NCBI GenBank assembly: GCA_030272585.1
Contig: BSYQ01000010.1
Coordinates: 3,720,001 to 3,784,000, forward strand
Reading direction: 5' to 3'
DNA length: 64,000 nucleotides
Source: Bryopsis sp. KO-2023
Lineage: Eukaryota; Chlorophyta; Ulvophyceae; Bryopsidales; Bryopsidaceae
The position numbers and the translations under genes are program-made. Below, one piece after another: positions 1-11,945 of this stretch (the first letter of the stretch is position 1; each line of letters opens with the position of its first letter). A model generated the notes under the pieces. That model had not been told where the DNA came from. It saw nothing but the letters and a program-made list of their open reading frames with translations, and made no database searches.

Positions 1-203
1 GTTTTTGAAAAATTCAGCTGCTTGGCTGGAGTGATGTCGAAACTGAGTGGAATTTGAGGTGTTTGATGGTCAATGATGCATTTTTGCTTTCTTTTTAGCA
101 GGAGTACTGTTTTGCCTCTTTCCAGATCTTGGAATGTTTCATGGGGTTTTTTAATCCTCTTTTCTGTGCTGTTTTTTTTGTTTTCTTTGGTTGATGCTTG
201 AAG

Positions 204-1094
204 GAATTGGATACAAGAGGGTATGCACCGTTCAACATTCTGGTTGCTGACTTCAACTCTGACGATCCAAAGCTGGCTTACAAATGCTCGGAAGGAAATC
301 AAGAAACGGTGGATTTATTGCCCGGAATACATGGTAAAGAAGTCAGACACACTTGGGAAAAAATTGAAGATTTATTGTGTGTTGGCAAGAATCCAATGGA
401 GCTGTGTTGTTTTGTTGCTTTTTTTGACAGGATTTTCAAACGGAGAAATAACTGATGAGTGGCCAAAAGTGAAGAAGGGGAAAAAACTGATGGAAGAGGT
501 GCTGGGTGGAGATAAAGTTTCAGGTGGCCACCCCCCAAAAAAATAAATAAAAATTAATCAATCTTTCTCTGTGCTGGATGTCTTGAGCTCTCTTTTGTTT
601 TGTGTTTTTTGAACATCCATATATTTTTGAAGATGATGGTTTGCCCTGGTCGAGAATTTTCACGGAGGTGCTGGGGGACCAAGAAATTTACGATGAAAAG
701 CTGCTCCCTGACACAGGGGTTGGTTTGGAGCTCGAGAAATTCTTGTGTTCGATTAACGTCAAACCCTTTGAGCACCGTGTAAGTTCGCTTTAATATTCAT
801 GCCATTTCCACAGAGATATATCAAGCACACTATAAAAATTATTTTAAAATTTTTTAAAATATTGAATATGTATTTTTTACGTTTGGTCGATTTCTGGATT
901 TGTAGGCAAGGGTTGGGCGGCAGTACGGCACTCGATCCCAAACCGTGGTGGCGATTTCCACCAGTGGGTTCGTGGAAGTTCGAGAAAGGAGCATCCCTTT
1001 GAATGCCCATAACAACAGTCAGCCGTGGGTCGAAGCAAGGGAGAGTTTCTCCATAAATTGTAACCAACAGGAAATTCTGAGATCAAAGGGGTGA
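204..1094 (+). CDS. TANGO2: TANGO2 (NRDE family) homologue, 3' part only
   Basis: C-terminal half of a TANGO2/NRDE-family protein, a cytoplasmic, mitochondrial or Golgi-associated family of poorly defined biochemical role linked to lipid and heme handling. Four exons are visible: 204-333, 431-523, 633-778 and 906-1094, with GT-AG introns in phases 1, 1 and 0, ending in TGA at 1092-1094. The first visible exon encodes a GYAPFNILVADF stretch like the FNLIAADL region of animal TANGO2. The last encodes QYGTRSQTVVAISTSG, the hallmark YGTR(T/S)xT strand followed by a V-x-V-R-E-R-S-I strand. The N-terminal NRDE motif exons lie left of the window; bases 1-203 look intronic. The order and spacing of the motifs match the family well. 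Confidence 0.85.
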
Positions 1095-4012
1095 GGAGCG
1101 AGATTTTTTTTTTTTTTCACAGAAAATCCACCCACCCTTTTGTGATTCCAGTGGCCATGCAGGTTTTCATTTGAAGCCGACCAACCATGAGATGAGCACC
1201 AAATTTTGGTCATGAAAAACAGGACATGGGGTTTGTTGTTGCAGTGTTGGTTCAAAATTCCAAAACTAAAGAATCGACTAGTATTCGACCGTACAAAACT
1301 CTTTTTATGTTTTGGGTCGGGGGAAGTTTTTCCATAATTTTTCAGCCGACGCATGTTGAAAAACTGTGTTTTACCTGCTGAAATATCATTGTGGAAAATA
1401 GAGCTCCGTGAGGAAACAGGGGTCAGTCATGGAGGAATGTGAAAATGTACATGAATCAGAAAACTGTGGTATCAGGGAGCAATACTCTGTTGGGATGTAT
1501 TTATCTGGTTGGACTGCAACATTTTCTTGTAACAGTTGATTTCTGGTTTTCTATGGGTCATCCCTTCGGGGCTTCCCTTGGGTGTTGGAAGGCCCTAAAA
1601 CTTCCAAAGTGTTGTTTTTCCACGTTAAGTCAAACACCACATTTGATTTGGTTTCTACCCGTTTTCAATTCTGCTCTCTGGACAAAAAGAGTGAGAGTGC
1701 ACATACCACGTTATATATGTTAAGTCCATCTCCAAAATTTCAATATTTGCTTGAAAGACAGCAAAATCGGATGGGATGCTCCCACCCCACCCTAAAGAAA
1801 CCCTTACACGCAGCCGTACGATCAAATCGAAACAATTACAAAAATAAAAGAGTCCCCCCAAAAATAAACATGATGCAAAATTGAAAATCAAAAACGCAAA
1901 ATAGAACAAAAGTCGGTATAAGAAAACATTACTTCTTTTTTTTTTTTTTTCACATCCAAATCATCATTCGAGTCTTTCTTTTTCTTTGCGTGTTTTCAAA
2001 CCTCTCTTCTGTTTTTTTTTTTCTCTCTCTCTTTTTTTTGTCCTCTGTGTCGACCACTTTGATTGCATCCATTTTTGTTACGTAAATATTTGAACATATA
2101 GATATATATCTAATACATCCACACAGTATTTTTTTTTTCTTTGCTTCAAAAAAAAAAAGCGTTCTTCTCGATCCAATATTTTAAAAAGATAAACGAAGCA
2201 AAACGACCCGACATCTTCTCACATATTTTCGTTGGCTTTTTTTTTTTTTTTTTCAGGCTTTTCTTTTTTCTTAAATATTCTTTTTTTCTTCTTTTTTTTT
2301 TCCTTTTCTTTCTCTGAATTTTCTTCTCCCCCATTAGATTTCGCTTCGAGAAATATGAAACCCATAATAACTGACGGTTGGGGATGCAATCGAAGACCAT
2401 CTCAACTTGCACTCAGGAAAGTCTCCACGACACTGTTTTTCTTCTTCATAACCCCCCCAAAAAAGAAACTCCCATAGAACCCTGAATGAAAACCCCTTTT
2501 TTCGAGAACCACACACATATGCTTTGTCTAACGAATGTGTGCGGAAAACCAAAAAAAAATCAAAAAATCAAAAAAAGCACTCCATCACCCGGAGCAATAA
2601 GTAGGATACTTAATGCTCTGTCGTATCCTTGCTTTTTCTTTTTTTTAAACAATTTTTAATGGGATCGATCAGCCAGAATCTTGGCAAGATTGAAAAGTGT
2701 CCTCTTCTCACATCGGAACCTATAATATTTTTCTTCTTTTTTTTTTCCTTTTTTTTTTTTCGGGGTCCAATGTTCCAAGGGGAATCGAAACAAACCATAG
2801 TGCAAAATATCCAGATTTTTTTTCCCTCTCTCTCTCTCTTTTTTTTGCCTTCCTTTGGTTTCTGCTTCGAGATCCCAACACACAGAAATAAAGTCCATTT
2901 TTGTTTTTTCCTCCATTTCCTGTTTTTTTTTTTTTTTTCACCTCGTCACATAGACCATCTAGAAAAAACATAACTCTACCAAAAACAAATCAAAGCCAGC
3001 CACGCATCCCCCTAATTAAAAAAAAAGGAAAAAAACATGACCCTATTCGGAAAGAAATCAACAAATACAAAAGTGGAACAATTACATTTAAAAAAAACCA
3101 ACCCCTCCCCTTCGTCCCCAGTCAAGAATTAACAAAAACGCAGAGCAATTGCTACCCCCCCCCCCCTTCCTCCAATCCCCATTGATTCTTTTTTTTTTTT
3201 TTTTTTCCCGTAACAATTTTTTCTTTTTCGCAGCAACCACTGAGCAAAACCCATTGGAGGAAGAGCCAATCCAATTTCCCCCTGTTCTGAAAAAGGCTCC
3301 ATACAGACTCTTTGCCAGTACAGTATTCCTACAAATTCACCCCACCCGACATGCTTTCAGTTTGCCATTCTCCTCGAAATCCCTTTCCCAATAAATCTTC
3401 CCTATAATTTTGTGGATTTTCTTCATCTTCAAATTTTCTGGTGTTCGTACGACTACTTCGTTTTTTTCCCACCCAAATCCAGCCCTCGAAAACAACTAAA
3501 CAGACATATCATCTCGTCTCTACGACTTGGGTTTCTTTTTTTTTAATTTGCGTCAGTTGCATTTTCTTTTTTTCTTCTTTGGCATCCAACTCCAACAGTC
3601 CTTTCTTTTCTCATCTTGAACACCCCCCCCCCCAAAAAACCCCACCGCTTTTCTTCTTTTCTCCATTCCCATGTTTTTTCTTTGTTTCGAATCGTATACA
3701 CAGCATGAGCAACCCCCCGCCCATAATTCCCCCCCCCCCCTCCCCGCTTTTTCCTCATAACGATGAAACTAAATCGATCAATTCTTAATTCCACTTTTTT
3801 CTCATCCCATCAAATCAGGGAGCAGGAATTTTTTTCTCTCTCGTGTGAAAACTCAAATACCAAACCAACAGCTCAATGGCATGCTTACGATGATACAACA
3901 TCCCCCCCCCTCCCCGCCCAAACAAAAAACCACCCCAAAAACCCATCCCAGCCTCGCTCCAAATCAATGAATATCCGGTTAAAATTTAAAACACACCATT
4001 TTCCCCCACCCC
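1095..4012. other. Intergenic, pyrimidine-rich, no gene seen
   Basis: Between the TANGO2 stop and the 3' end of the next minus-strand gene. The left part (1095-1900) has mixed composition with no recognisable coding. From about 1900 on, the plus strand is dominated by T and C runs, including T stretches over 12 bases and C runs near 3155, 3625, 3735 and 3900. All reading frames here translate to low-complexity F, P, K or R strings and were rejected. It probably contains the 3' UTRs of two convergent genes. Confidence 0.7.
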
Positions 4013-7000
4013 CTATAATTGCGCTGGTGCGGGTTTCTTGTGCTTCCTGCTCCTCCTGGTTCTCTTTTTCTTCTTGGGTGGAGCTTGCTGGGAAGCAGAC
4101 CCCTCTTCCGGAGGAGAGGCCGAACCCTCTTCCTCGTGTTCACCATCCCCTACGGCTTCCCCCTGGGCAGTTTTCTCTGGGGTGGTTCCAGAAGCTTTTG
4201 GGGAGCCAGCCACCAGGGGGGATTTCACTGGGTTGGTGTCTTCAGACACAGCTTTGCTTGGTGCAACAGTGGTGGGGGTGGTGGGGGCAGCAACTCCTGG
4301 GCCTTCTGCATCAGGAAATCAGGAGAAAGACACGAACTCAATATCTGAGGGTGTGGTGGTCGGGGTCGGTAAAAAGAGGTGGCCGCATTTTAGGGATTTG
4401 TGCGTGAAACCGTTGGAATCGCCAGGTTTGCAGTGAATCGGGATATTTTCCCTCGAAACGTCTCGTGAAAGGGCAGTTTTGTTGTGATGTATATATGTAC
4501 ATACATATATCGTGGATAGCCTATTGACACATTTCCGTGAACGGGCTGCACTCGGCTTTGTGCAAAATCATTTCAATTTCAAATTTCAAATACATCGTGG
4601 ATGCATGTGGGGAGCAAGAGATCCAACACTGGTTTTCCAGCATGCAGGAACATACCTTGGTCCATGAAGTTCAGCTTCAGTGCAACTTTTTCTCCCGCAA
4701 CATCCAGGCCCACTCCAACCATCTGGTTCTCGTCATCTTTACCTTCCAGTTGCTTAGCGATGTCAGTCATGATCGGGCCTGACACCACATCCAAGATCTG
4801 TCTGGGGATTTCCACTTCATGGGGTGGAAACGTCCCATTCGGAGGTTTCTCAGCAAACATCAAGTCCTTGGCCTCCATGTCTTTCAACAGACTGGCTTTC
4901 TCGGATTCCTCCTGGAGGAAAGCACCCTCATGGGGCATCGAGTCGTACACCTTCACGACATTGACTGGTGGTGCTGTTTTGACGTTCACCGCTGAGCTGG
5001 GTGCTTCCGGCACCTCCACAGAGCCGAAGCCCTCCGGCGCCGAAACTGGGTGGGCTACAACTTCTGATCGACCATCCCCCGCACCGAAAAACTTGTCCTT
5101 CTCGATCTGTTGCTGGAGGAAATCGCTGTGGTTCACTGCATCCGTGGATGAAGATGCAGCTGGTTTCTGGGAGGGAGTGGTGTCGTTGAGTTTGACGGGG
5201 GCCATGTCTGGTTCCGCTGGCCTTCCGAACATATCGTCTTTTTTCCATAGATCGGCCATGAAGAAATTACCAGTTTTGTCACCGTGATCAACCGGAACGT
5301 GCGTGGGTTGAGCAGATGATCGGTCCTGCACCACATCGTCAGGGGTGGGCTGCTTGAGGGTTGCAGTGGCCGGAGGGGCGGCCGACTCGGGGGGGGAAGA
5401 GCTGGGGGCTGGGATCGCCGCCATGTTTTCCAGGATGCTGTTTTGATCCCCATTAACAAAGAATTTGTCCTTCTCATCCATATGGTCAACCAACGGATTA
5501 ACACTTGCTGGAGCTGCAGGGAAAAACGGACAAACCAGATTTTATCATCCCCAACCGAATATACCTACAGATTCAGCTAGGCAAAGAATCTGCCAATGAA
5601 TGTGGGCCCCTTACCACTCTCAGCCTGGATCGGTTCAGCCTGGCTAGCCTCAGCCTGGCTAGCTTCAGTCTGACTCGGTTCAGTCTGACCAGGTTCAGCC
5701 TGGCTAGGTTCAGCCTGGCTAGGTTCAGCCTGGCTAGGTTCAGCCTGGCTTGCTTCAGCGACCGGTCTTTGAAACAGAGAGGGGTCGGGTTCACGAGTTC
5801 CAACATTTCCAACCGGCTCCATCTGCAACTCATCGTCATCTGAAACAGGAGCCCCTGAGATGAACCAAAAAAAATCCAACACAGTCAAGACAGGGTCCTT
5901 TTACACAAACCACAATCAAACAGATGTCCCCTTCTGTTGTTCGACTAAGACTTCAGAAATCTGGGCCAAGCTGAAACTCAATCGTTTTAGATTTTACGCC
6001 AAACTAAATAACAGCATGATTTCTCTTGCATCATAGAAACACTGGGGACCTTGCTGCACATACATATATGTATATCTTCCTTATGAAACCTTTACCTGAT
6101 CCCCTCTTTTTCTTGCCCAAAATGTAATAGCCCCCGGCACACAGAATCAAGATGGCCAGGACTCCACCGATGAAGCTTCCTGTCCCACCTCCCCCTGACA
6201 TGCTTTGCGCTGCAGGTTCTGGGGGTCCAGCTGATCTTCCCATCGCCACGGCTGCAAAAATTGGCTGAAAGTGCAAAAACAGTGTCAGAACAAATGCACT
6301 TTTTTTGAACCGAAAAATCAAACCAGAATTTTTCAGGGAGTAGGCAAAAATCTGCCATTCACAGAGGTCAAAACAACGAACTGCAGAATTCCCTTCTCCT
6401 GATTTTGATGCACCTCCATCCAGCTAGCTGTTGGAGTCTTTCTTTTCCCCTGAACTCTTTTTTTTTATTTTTTGTGGCAAAGCCATCATAGACAAGATTT
6501 CGAAAACTGGCATCGAGCATATTTCTCACCCTGGGCAGGCCAGGTTCAGCACCCAACTGCAGCACGCGAATTCCGTCCTTCCCGAAGGACAGCCTCCTGG
6601 TGGTGTCTATAATGAATGGGATTCCTGTAAAAAAAACATTCAAAGAGAAAAAAGAATTTAAGACCACTGACGCCAGAAAATCTAGTCAAGAAAACATTCA
6701 TAGGGAAAAAAATAAAAAATAAAACAGCTACAGATTGAAAATCCAGTAACAAAAAGATTCCACCCCCTCCTCCCAAACATTTTCTTTCAAAATATGATTC
6801 ATCTCAAGATGTCACGGCCGTCGGTCCCGAGCGTCTCCGCCACATGCCCCTTTTGTCTCATTTTCGTTGTAGGGCGTTGTGATTCTCTGGACATTCACTG
6901 GAAAAACACTCACCAGCCAGGAACAATATTAGCCCCCCACTGAAGAAATCATTCCCGTCCCCGTCTCCATTATCCCCTCCATTGCCGCCGTTCCAGCCAC

Positions 7001-8020
7001 CGGAGTTTCCTCCATGGCCATCTGATCCCCCAGGTCCAGAAAACTCTAACCGTTCGCTTGAAGGGAGCTCGCTCGGCTGTACAAATCGGAACAGAGACCT
7101 AGATCAAGCTCAAAACTTCGAAAAAAAGTTGATCGAAGTGATTCTTCATGGCAATTATGGGAAGGACGGTTCACTGGCAGAGCTAAATTGCATCTTCTTT
7201 GATTGAGATGGTGGGCTATTTCGGGGAGCAGGATTGAATAGCTCTCAATTGGGAGTTTGACCGCAGCAATCTTTGGTTGGATGCTTTCCGACCAAGACTT
7301 GAATAGTATAGGAGCAGCATCACGAATGCAATTGAATAGCCATTTAATTGGTAGTTTGATAGTTTTTTGTACGTTTATTTTTTATTTTTATTTTTTCTTT
7401 TGGGGGGGGGGAAGGCAATGTTCAGGTGGACAGCAGAAGATTACTTCCCACTCATCCATGATTTCTTTTCTTTCCTTTTCTGAATGATTCGATAAAGTTC
7501 AACAAGCCAAACCATGAACTATGAGCTTGGGGAAGACAGACAGACATGGGTTCTATTTCGCCATTGATGAAAAAGAGAGAGATGGAATCACAGACAATCG
7601 ATGGCAGGAATATGCATGGATAACAAACTACCTCAGGATTGCGGCTGCTGGTTGCCCGACAGGGAAGGCCAGCACCGCCGCGAATGGAAATGGGGGTTGG
7701 CTTGTTGGAGCCCAACTGCAGCACCAGAAAAAGACAAAACTCAATCTCAGCTGCCATGATGATTTTCCACAATTCAGGGGCAAAAATCTGATGATTCTCA
7801 AAACCCAGAAAGAGCAAATCTCTCGTTACTGATCAGGATGATTGGCAAATGGGAGGGATTGGTCAACCGACGAATCGCGCCAAAAAAAGATTGGCGTTCG
7901 TTGACTTTCCCGAAATTTCCTTCGAGTTACCCGTGCAGGGCGGAGAGCGTCGATAGGGACGGGCTTGTGTTGCTGGGCGGGACAGCCCAAGGCTGGAAGA
8001 GCGCCGCACGCTCGAAACAT
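4013..8020 (-). CDS. Unrecognised 652-aa membrane-anchored acidic repeat protein, 8 exons
   Basis: Not recognised. Exons (transcript order): 8020-7931, 7715-7632, 7043-6914, 6624-6530, 6264-6096, 5854-5615, 5513-4656, 4305-4013. All junctions are GT-AG and phase-consistent, giving 652 residues. Residues 1-58 are basic and acid-poor, like an organelle transit peptide. Residues 59-90 are very Gly/Asp/Asn-rich. Hydrophobic stretches lie at about 92-108 and 164-182, the second followed by KKKRG. Residues about 225-265 are SQAEP pentapeptide repeats. The large seventh exon carries spaced aromatic acidic motifs: DKFF near 284, DKTGNFF near 348, KKDDMF near 360, EKDKFF near 407 and EAKDLMF near 483. 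The tail is Pro/Glu-rich and ends in a strongly basic KKKKRTRRSRKHKK cluster. One or two membrane spans with a long exposed domain are likely; function unknown. The start is the first ATG in frame with exon 2. Confidence 0.7.
5620..5760 (-). repeat. 15-bp coding minisatellite (SQAEP repeats)
   Basis: About nine imperfect copies of a 15 bp unit, reading GTTCAGCCTGGCTAG on the plus strand, inside exon 6 of the 652-aa gene. Each unit encodes one SQAEP-type pentapeptide on the minus strand, with variants GQTEP, SQTEA and SQAEA. The multiple-of-three period keeps the frame, so copy number could vary without breaking the protein. Confidence 0.9.
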
Positions 8021-8938
8021 TCTTATCGTGGTCGAATGAATGCGGTCTGCACACGAACAGCAAGGAGAATCAAAAACAGCTTCCGTCTTTCAGAGGGGTC
8101 GACGGGGGGGGCTCCAGGAGCGAACTGATTGACAAATCCACAGGGCGCGAAAACAAACTGGTGGAGGAAGTCGGATAATAAGTCGACCTTATTCTAACGC
8201 AGGCCCCCGAGGTGGTCTTGGAACAATAGAGAAAACCGTTCGGAGACTATGGTTGGAAAAAAAACAGCTGGTCGGTGAATAAGAGGGGGGACACGCGTAT
8301 TGAAAGCAGCTGCTCGGAACAGAAGCGACGCAACTTTTTTGACTCTTTTTCATAACTTTTTTTCTTTCCTTTTCTGGCAAGGCTGCAGAACAGCAGAAAA
8401 ACGGTCGAGTCTGAGTGTCACAAAGTCGACAGGACGAAGAAAGATGCGAATTATATCATCGGCTGAGACAGCCATCAGTGCAACCCTAACCGAAACATGA
8501 AAACTAACAACGAAAACAATCACCTCGTTCAAAGTAGGTCGCCCACTTTTCTGGCGTCGCGTGGTGATGGTTCCTTTTCTGTTTGTTTTGTTTTGGGTTT
8601 TTTTAACGAAATGTGCTGGATACAAAAAAAATGCCTACCGAGGGAAAACTGTCAGGACCAAGCGAATCCAGCGAGGGGGGGGTATTTGTCTTTTAAAAGC
8701 CACCCTCTCTCCGACCTCTCAAATCGACATCTTTGCTGCGGCAGCAGCATTCTTGTTGCTTATTTTAATTCTGTCTGACCCAAGAACCCCCAAAATATTT
8801 CATCGCGCGCGTCAAAATCATCCACGCCGCCATCTAACCCCTCTTCGATCAATATTCCCACCACGTCTCGTTGTGCCTGGCCGCTTTCCTCGAAACATTC
8901 ACAGATTTCAGTTGGGCCGCCGGGTGGGGACCTGCCAG
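8021..8938. other. Divergent intergenic region
   Basis: A 918 bp interval between the start of the minus-strand 652-aa gene and the start of the plus-strand TenI-like gene. Composition is balanced, richer in CpG than the 3' intergenic regions. No clear TATA box was found. A short upstream exon encoding a transit peptide for the TenI-like gene could be hidden near 8560-8720, but nothing there is convincing. It presumably holds both promoters. Confidence 0.5.
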
Positions 8939-9741
8939 ATGGAGTTGGTAGTATTTTCCCCTCCAGCATCAGTTAGGGGGGAGATTGAAACGATCAATTC
9001 GCTGTTTGCATCTGGGTTGCAGTCTTATCACTTGAGGAAGCCCAAATGGTCAGAGGCAGCATTAACCGACTACATCGATCAGATCCATCCTCGATTTCGG
9101 AAGCAAGTGATGCTCCACAGCCACCATCGACTGGGACAGCATTATAAACTGAAGGTATCTCCAAAACCTTTTTCTCTTTCATGATTGTTTTTCTTCTTTC
9201 TTGGATGTGTCGCACCAAAAAGTGAAGTCTTATGCAACTCATTTACTTTTTTTTAGAGTGATGTGGATTATCTCACACTTTTTGCCCAAATGAAATGGTA
9301 CTGTTTTTGAATTTGAGGGGAAGGGGTCTAAGCATTGATTGATTTTCACAGGGCATTCACTACACAGAAAAAACTCGCCCCCCTCCTCCCATCAACCCCA
9401 TCCCCAACAACCTGATTTCCACTTCTTTTCACAGCTTATCCCAGCTTGAGGTCCAGAATTACGGAGCCATCGATTATGCTTTCTTGAGCCCAATCCTCGA
9501 CAGCATTTCCAAACCTGGCTATACATCAGCCTTCGATCGAAAAGACTTGGCCCAGCACGTGGCTAAGTTTCAAACCCCGCTGATCGCATTGGGGGGAATC
9601 GACACCACTGCGCATGTTGCATTTGCCAGAGAATTGGGGTTTCGAGGGGTTGCAGTGCTGGGGGCCATATGGGGCAGTGAAAATCCTGTTGAAAAATTCC
9701 AGGAGCTCATGTTTGCATGTAAAATTGTGAATGATGGGTGA
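8939..9741 (+). CDS. TenI/ThiE-like thiamine phosphate synthase-fold protein
   Basis: Two exons, 8939-9154 and 9352-9741, phase-0 GT-AG intron, 201 residues, the usual length of TenI/ThiE (beta/alpha)8 barrels. ThiE joins the thiazole and pyrimidine halves of thiamine; TenI aromatises the thiazole. Visible motifs in order: a start strand ELVVFS, LRKPKW near residue 38, a double-His HSHHRL in place of the usual DxD region, GIHYTEK, FLSPILDSISKPGY, ALGGID and a VAVLGAIW phosphate-binding loop. This motif set, especially LRKPxW and SISKPGY, is what I associate with the short Bacteroidetes TenI/ThiE branch rather than with plant TH1, so bacterial origin is plausible. ThiE versus TenI activity cannot be decided here. 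No obvious transit peptide at this ATG; an upstream exon is possible. Confidence 0.8.
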
Positions 9742-9780
9742 ATGTTCCAAGTGTACAATTTCTTTCCAATGATGGATGGA

Positions 9781-11740
9781 TTAACTTGTCTGGATGTGTC
9801 CTTGCCACCCCTTTGTGAAAATGGTTTGAATGGTTTTCCCAAAGATCCACTCGGTTTCCTGGTCAGTGAGCAGCTTTTCCCCTGTGGCCTCATCCCCTGC
9901 TTGCAGAATCTCCCAGGATTTCACATACCTGGCACAACAGAGTGTCAGTGAAGCGTGTTGTAAGAATTGGTGGGAGAAGAAGAAGAAGGGCAATTACTCA
10001 CCCGCACTGCTGGGTGATCCAGGGGAAGTCGGAGCCCCACATGAGTCGTTGGGCACCAAACGCATCCACCAATCTCCTCAAGCACACCCGGGCATCCAAA
10101 TAAGGGTACTCCATCTCAGAAACCCGGAAAAACGCACTCACTTTCACATACACCTGTCAGGAGAAACAATAACACTTGGGCATGTCACCTCGAACGTAAA
10201 CAGGAAGGGGGGGGGGGTGCAGGATGAGACTTGCCTGGGGAAATTGGGCCAGGGCAATGAGTCTCTTCCAGGACTCCGAGTCGGGATCCGAGCACTTGCA
10301 AAAGCCAAAGTGGTCAATGATGACTCGGGTGTTTGGGAACTCCTTGATCAAGGTTTCGATTTCCTCGATGTGGAGCAGTAGCCCTTTGAAAGCCATGAAA
10401 CCCACAGGCACACCCAATTCGCCAGCCTTGGAATACAGCGCCCGACCAACCTGGCATTCGTTGATGAAAACTGAGATTTTTGGATTTTTATGGAAAAGTG
10501 TGGGGGGGGGGAATTGAATGAGTGGGGCGGGCAATCTACCTTGTTGGTCATTTGTTGACCCTCTGGCCAGATGTAGGGGTTGAATCGAACGCAGCTGTAC
10601 CCATCCTCCTTCACCAATGCTTCCATGGCAGACACACCAATCCCGCTCTGAAATCACCACCACACACACAAAATGTTTTCTATCATGATAAAAACAATAT
10701 AATGCTTGAAATATGAAACAATTGGAAAAGAAAATGTCTTGTGTTTCGCAATCACAAATCACAGTCACAAGAATTCAAGCAAACCCCAACCCCTTCACAA
10801 AAAATCGACAAAAAATATTGCTCTTCGCATGCCTTATATTGTTTTGAATTGTGTGGAGCCATCTTTGGCAGATTTTTCACCTCCGCTGGGTTTGCCAGTA
10901 GACATCCAATGAACTTTTGGGGATATCTGTGGAGGACGTTTGTGACGTAGGAATGATCAAAGCCATGTTTAGAAGAGTGCACAATCATTGCACCATCCAC
11001 ATCTGCTGATTCCATTTCCTTCAGCAAAATTTCGACATTCCCCGGCATGGGAGGACCTACATATCCGTCCCAGGATGTTGATCTCTGAAGCAAACCACAC
11101 ATAATGAGTCGATAAGATCTCAAAACCACAGCAATCGAGTCAAACAGTTGCTCAAGGGGGGCGCACTTCTAGATGATGTAATAGATCTTGTTGCTCAGCA
11201 CTTGGTTTATTGACTAGGGAGGGGGCTTTCGAAGCCTCCCTGTAGGGGTCATCAATGCATGGTTGGAGAGAGTGGAAGCTGTTGAAATGAATGTTCCGGT
11301 ATATGTCATTGATGGACTGAAGCCGGCCGTTTTCTAATATACTTTTGAAAAATCGAACTGGACATATCCTTCCATTAATCCTTACTTGTGTTATCTGTGA
11401 TGAGCTGAATCCACCACACAGATTGATCACTTTTAATGGTACAATTTGCATGGAGCCATCTCTATCGCACACAAGGCGATCGATTTTGATCGAATTCAAA
11501 CGGATTTTGACGATTTTGCAACATTTTTAGCATGTTTTGTCCTTTTTACAGGCACCCTGCCCGTGAATCGTCTACCGCGAACGGAAAATCGTCGGCTTCT
11601 TCCTTGGATGCCCAAACGTGCAAATGAGAATCGATTTTTCCGGCGCCGCATGACACGTTCCTAGGCTGGCGATTTGACGACCTGGGTGTCTCAAAGACGA
11701 CTTTTTGCAGCATTGATCCTGTGGTGGCAAGCGCAGCCAT
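9781..11740 (-). CDS. Amidohydrolase-2 family hydrolase, copy A
   Basis: Metal-dependent hydrolase of the amidohydrolase_2 (2-pyrone-4,6-dicarboxylate lactonase-like) family, plant-type; substrate unknown. Exons 11740-11576, 11084-10881, 10647-10540, 10450-10235, 10153-10002, 9928-9781; 330 residues. Expected metal and catalytic positions are visible: HxH in KIDSHLHVW near residue 36, His in IIDHFGFC and Asp in MWGSDFPW. The first 33 residues resemble a transit peptide. The intron after exon 4 uses a GC donor (CAG|GCAAGT). Compared with copy B it has six extra residues at the C terminus (after GWQ) and diverged exons 1-2, while exons 3-6 and their introns are nearly identical. It is transcribed divergently from copy B. 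Confidence 0.85.
9803..10647 (-). repeat. Inverted duplication, arm A
   Basis: Exons 3-6 of amidohydrolase copy A with their introns. This arm is nearly identical to 12781-13628 in reverse orientation; similarity stops abruptly at the start of exon 3 and just before the stop codon. The last intron appears identical between the arms. Confidence 0.85.
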
Positions 11741-11945
11741 TGGTCTCCAATGGACATGGGCAATTCGCAGCAACCCTGACAGCAGCAAAGGTACTCTATT
11801 TTCCCACTGTTGGTGGCGGCAGAGTTAGCGGCAAGAAAAACAAAAATAGTAAGAAATGAGGTTGATGGGAAATGAATGCTTCGCATTTTTCAAAAGCACT
11901 CACGAAAACTGGATGTCGTGTTGGGTTTAACGGGTGCTCATCCCA
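11741..11945. promoter_or_regulatory. Short shared 5' region of the amidohydrolase pair
   Basis: Only about 205 bp separate the predicted start codons of the two head-to-head amidohydrolase genes, so both 5' UTRs and core promoters must lie here or overlap. I see no TATA box. The bidirectional promoter role is inferred from geometry alone. Confidence 0.5.

Noticed and set aside
8561..8938. N-terminal extension of the TenI-like gene in the same open frame
   Set aside because: The upstream part is low-complexity, has no targeting character, and the ATG at 8939 gives the normal family start.
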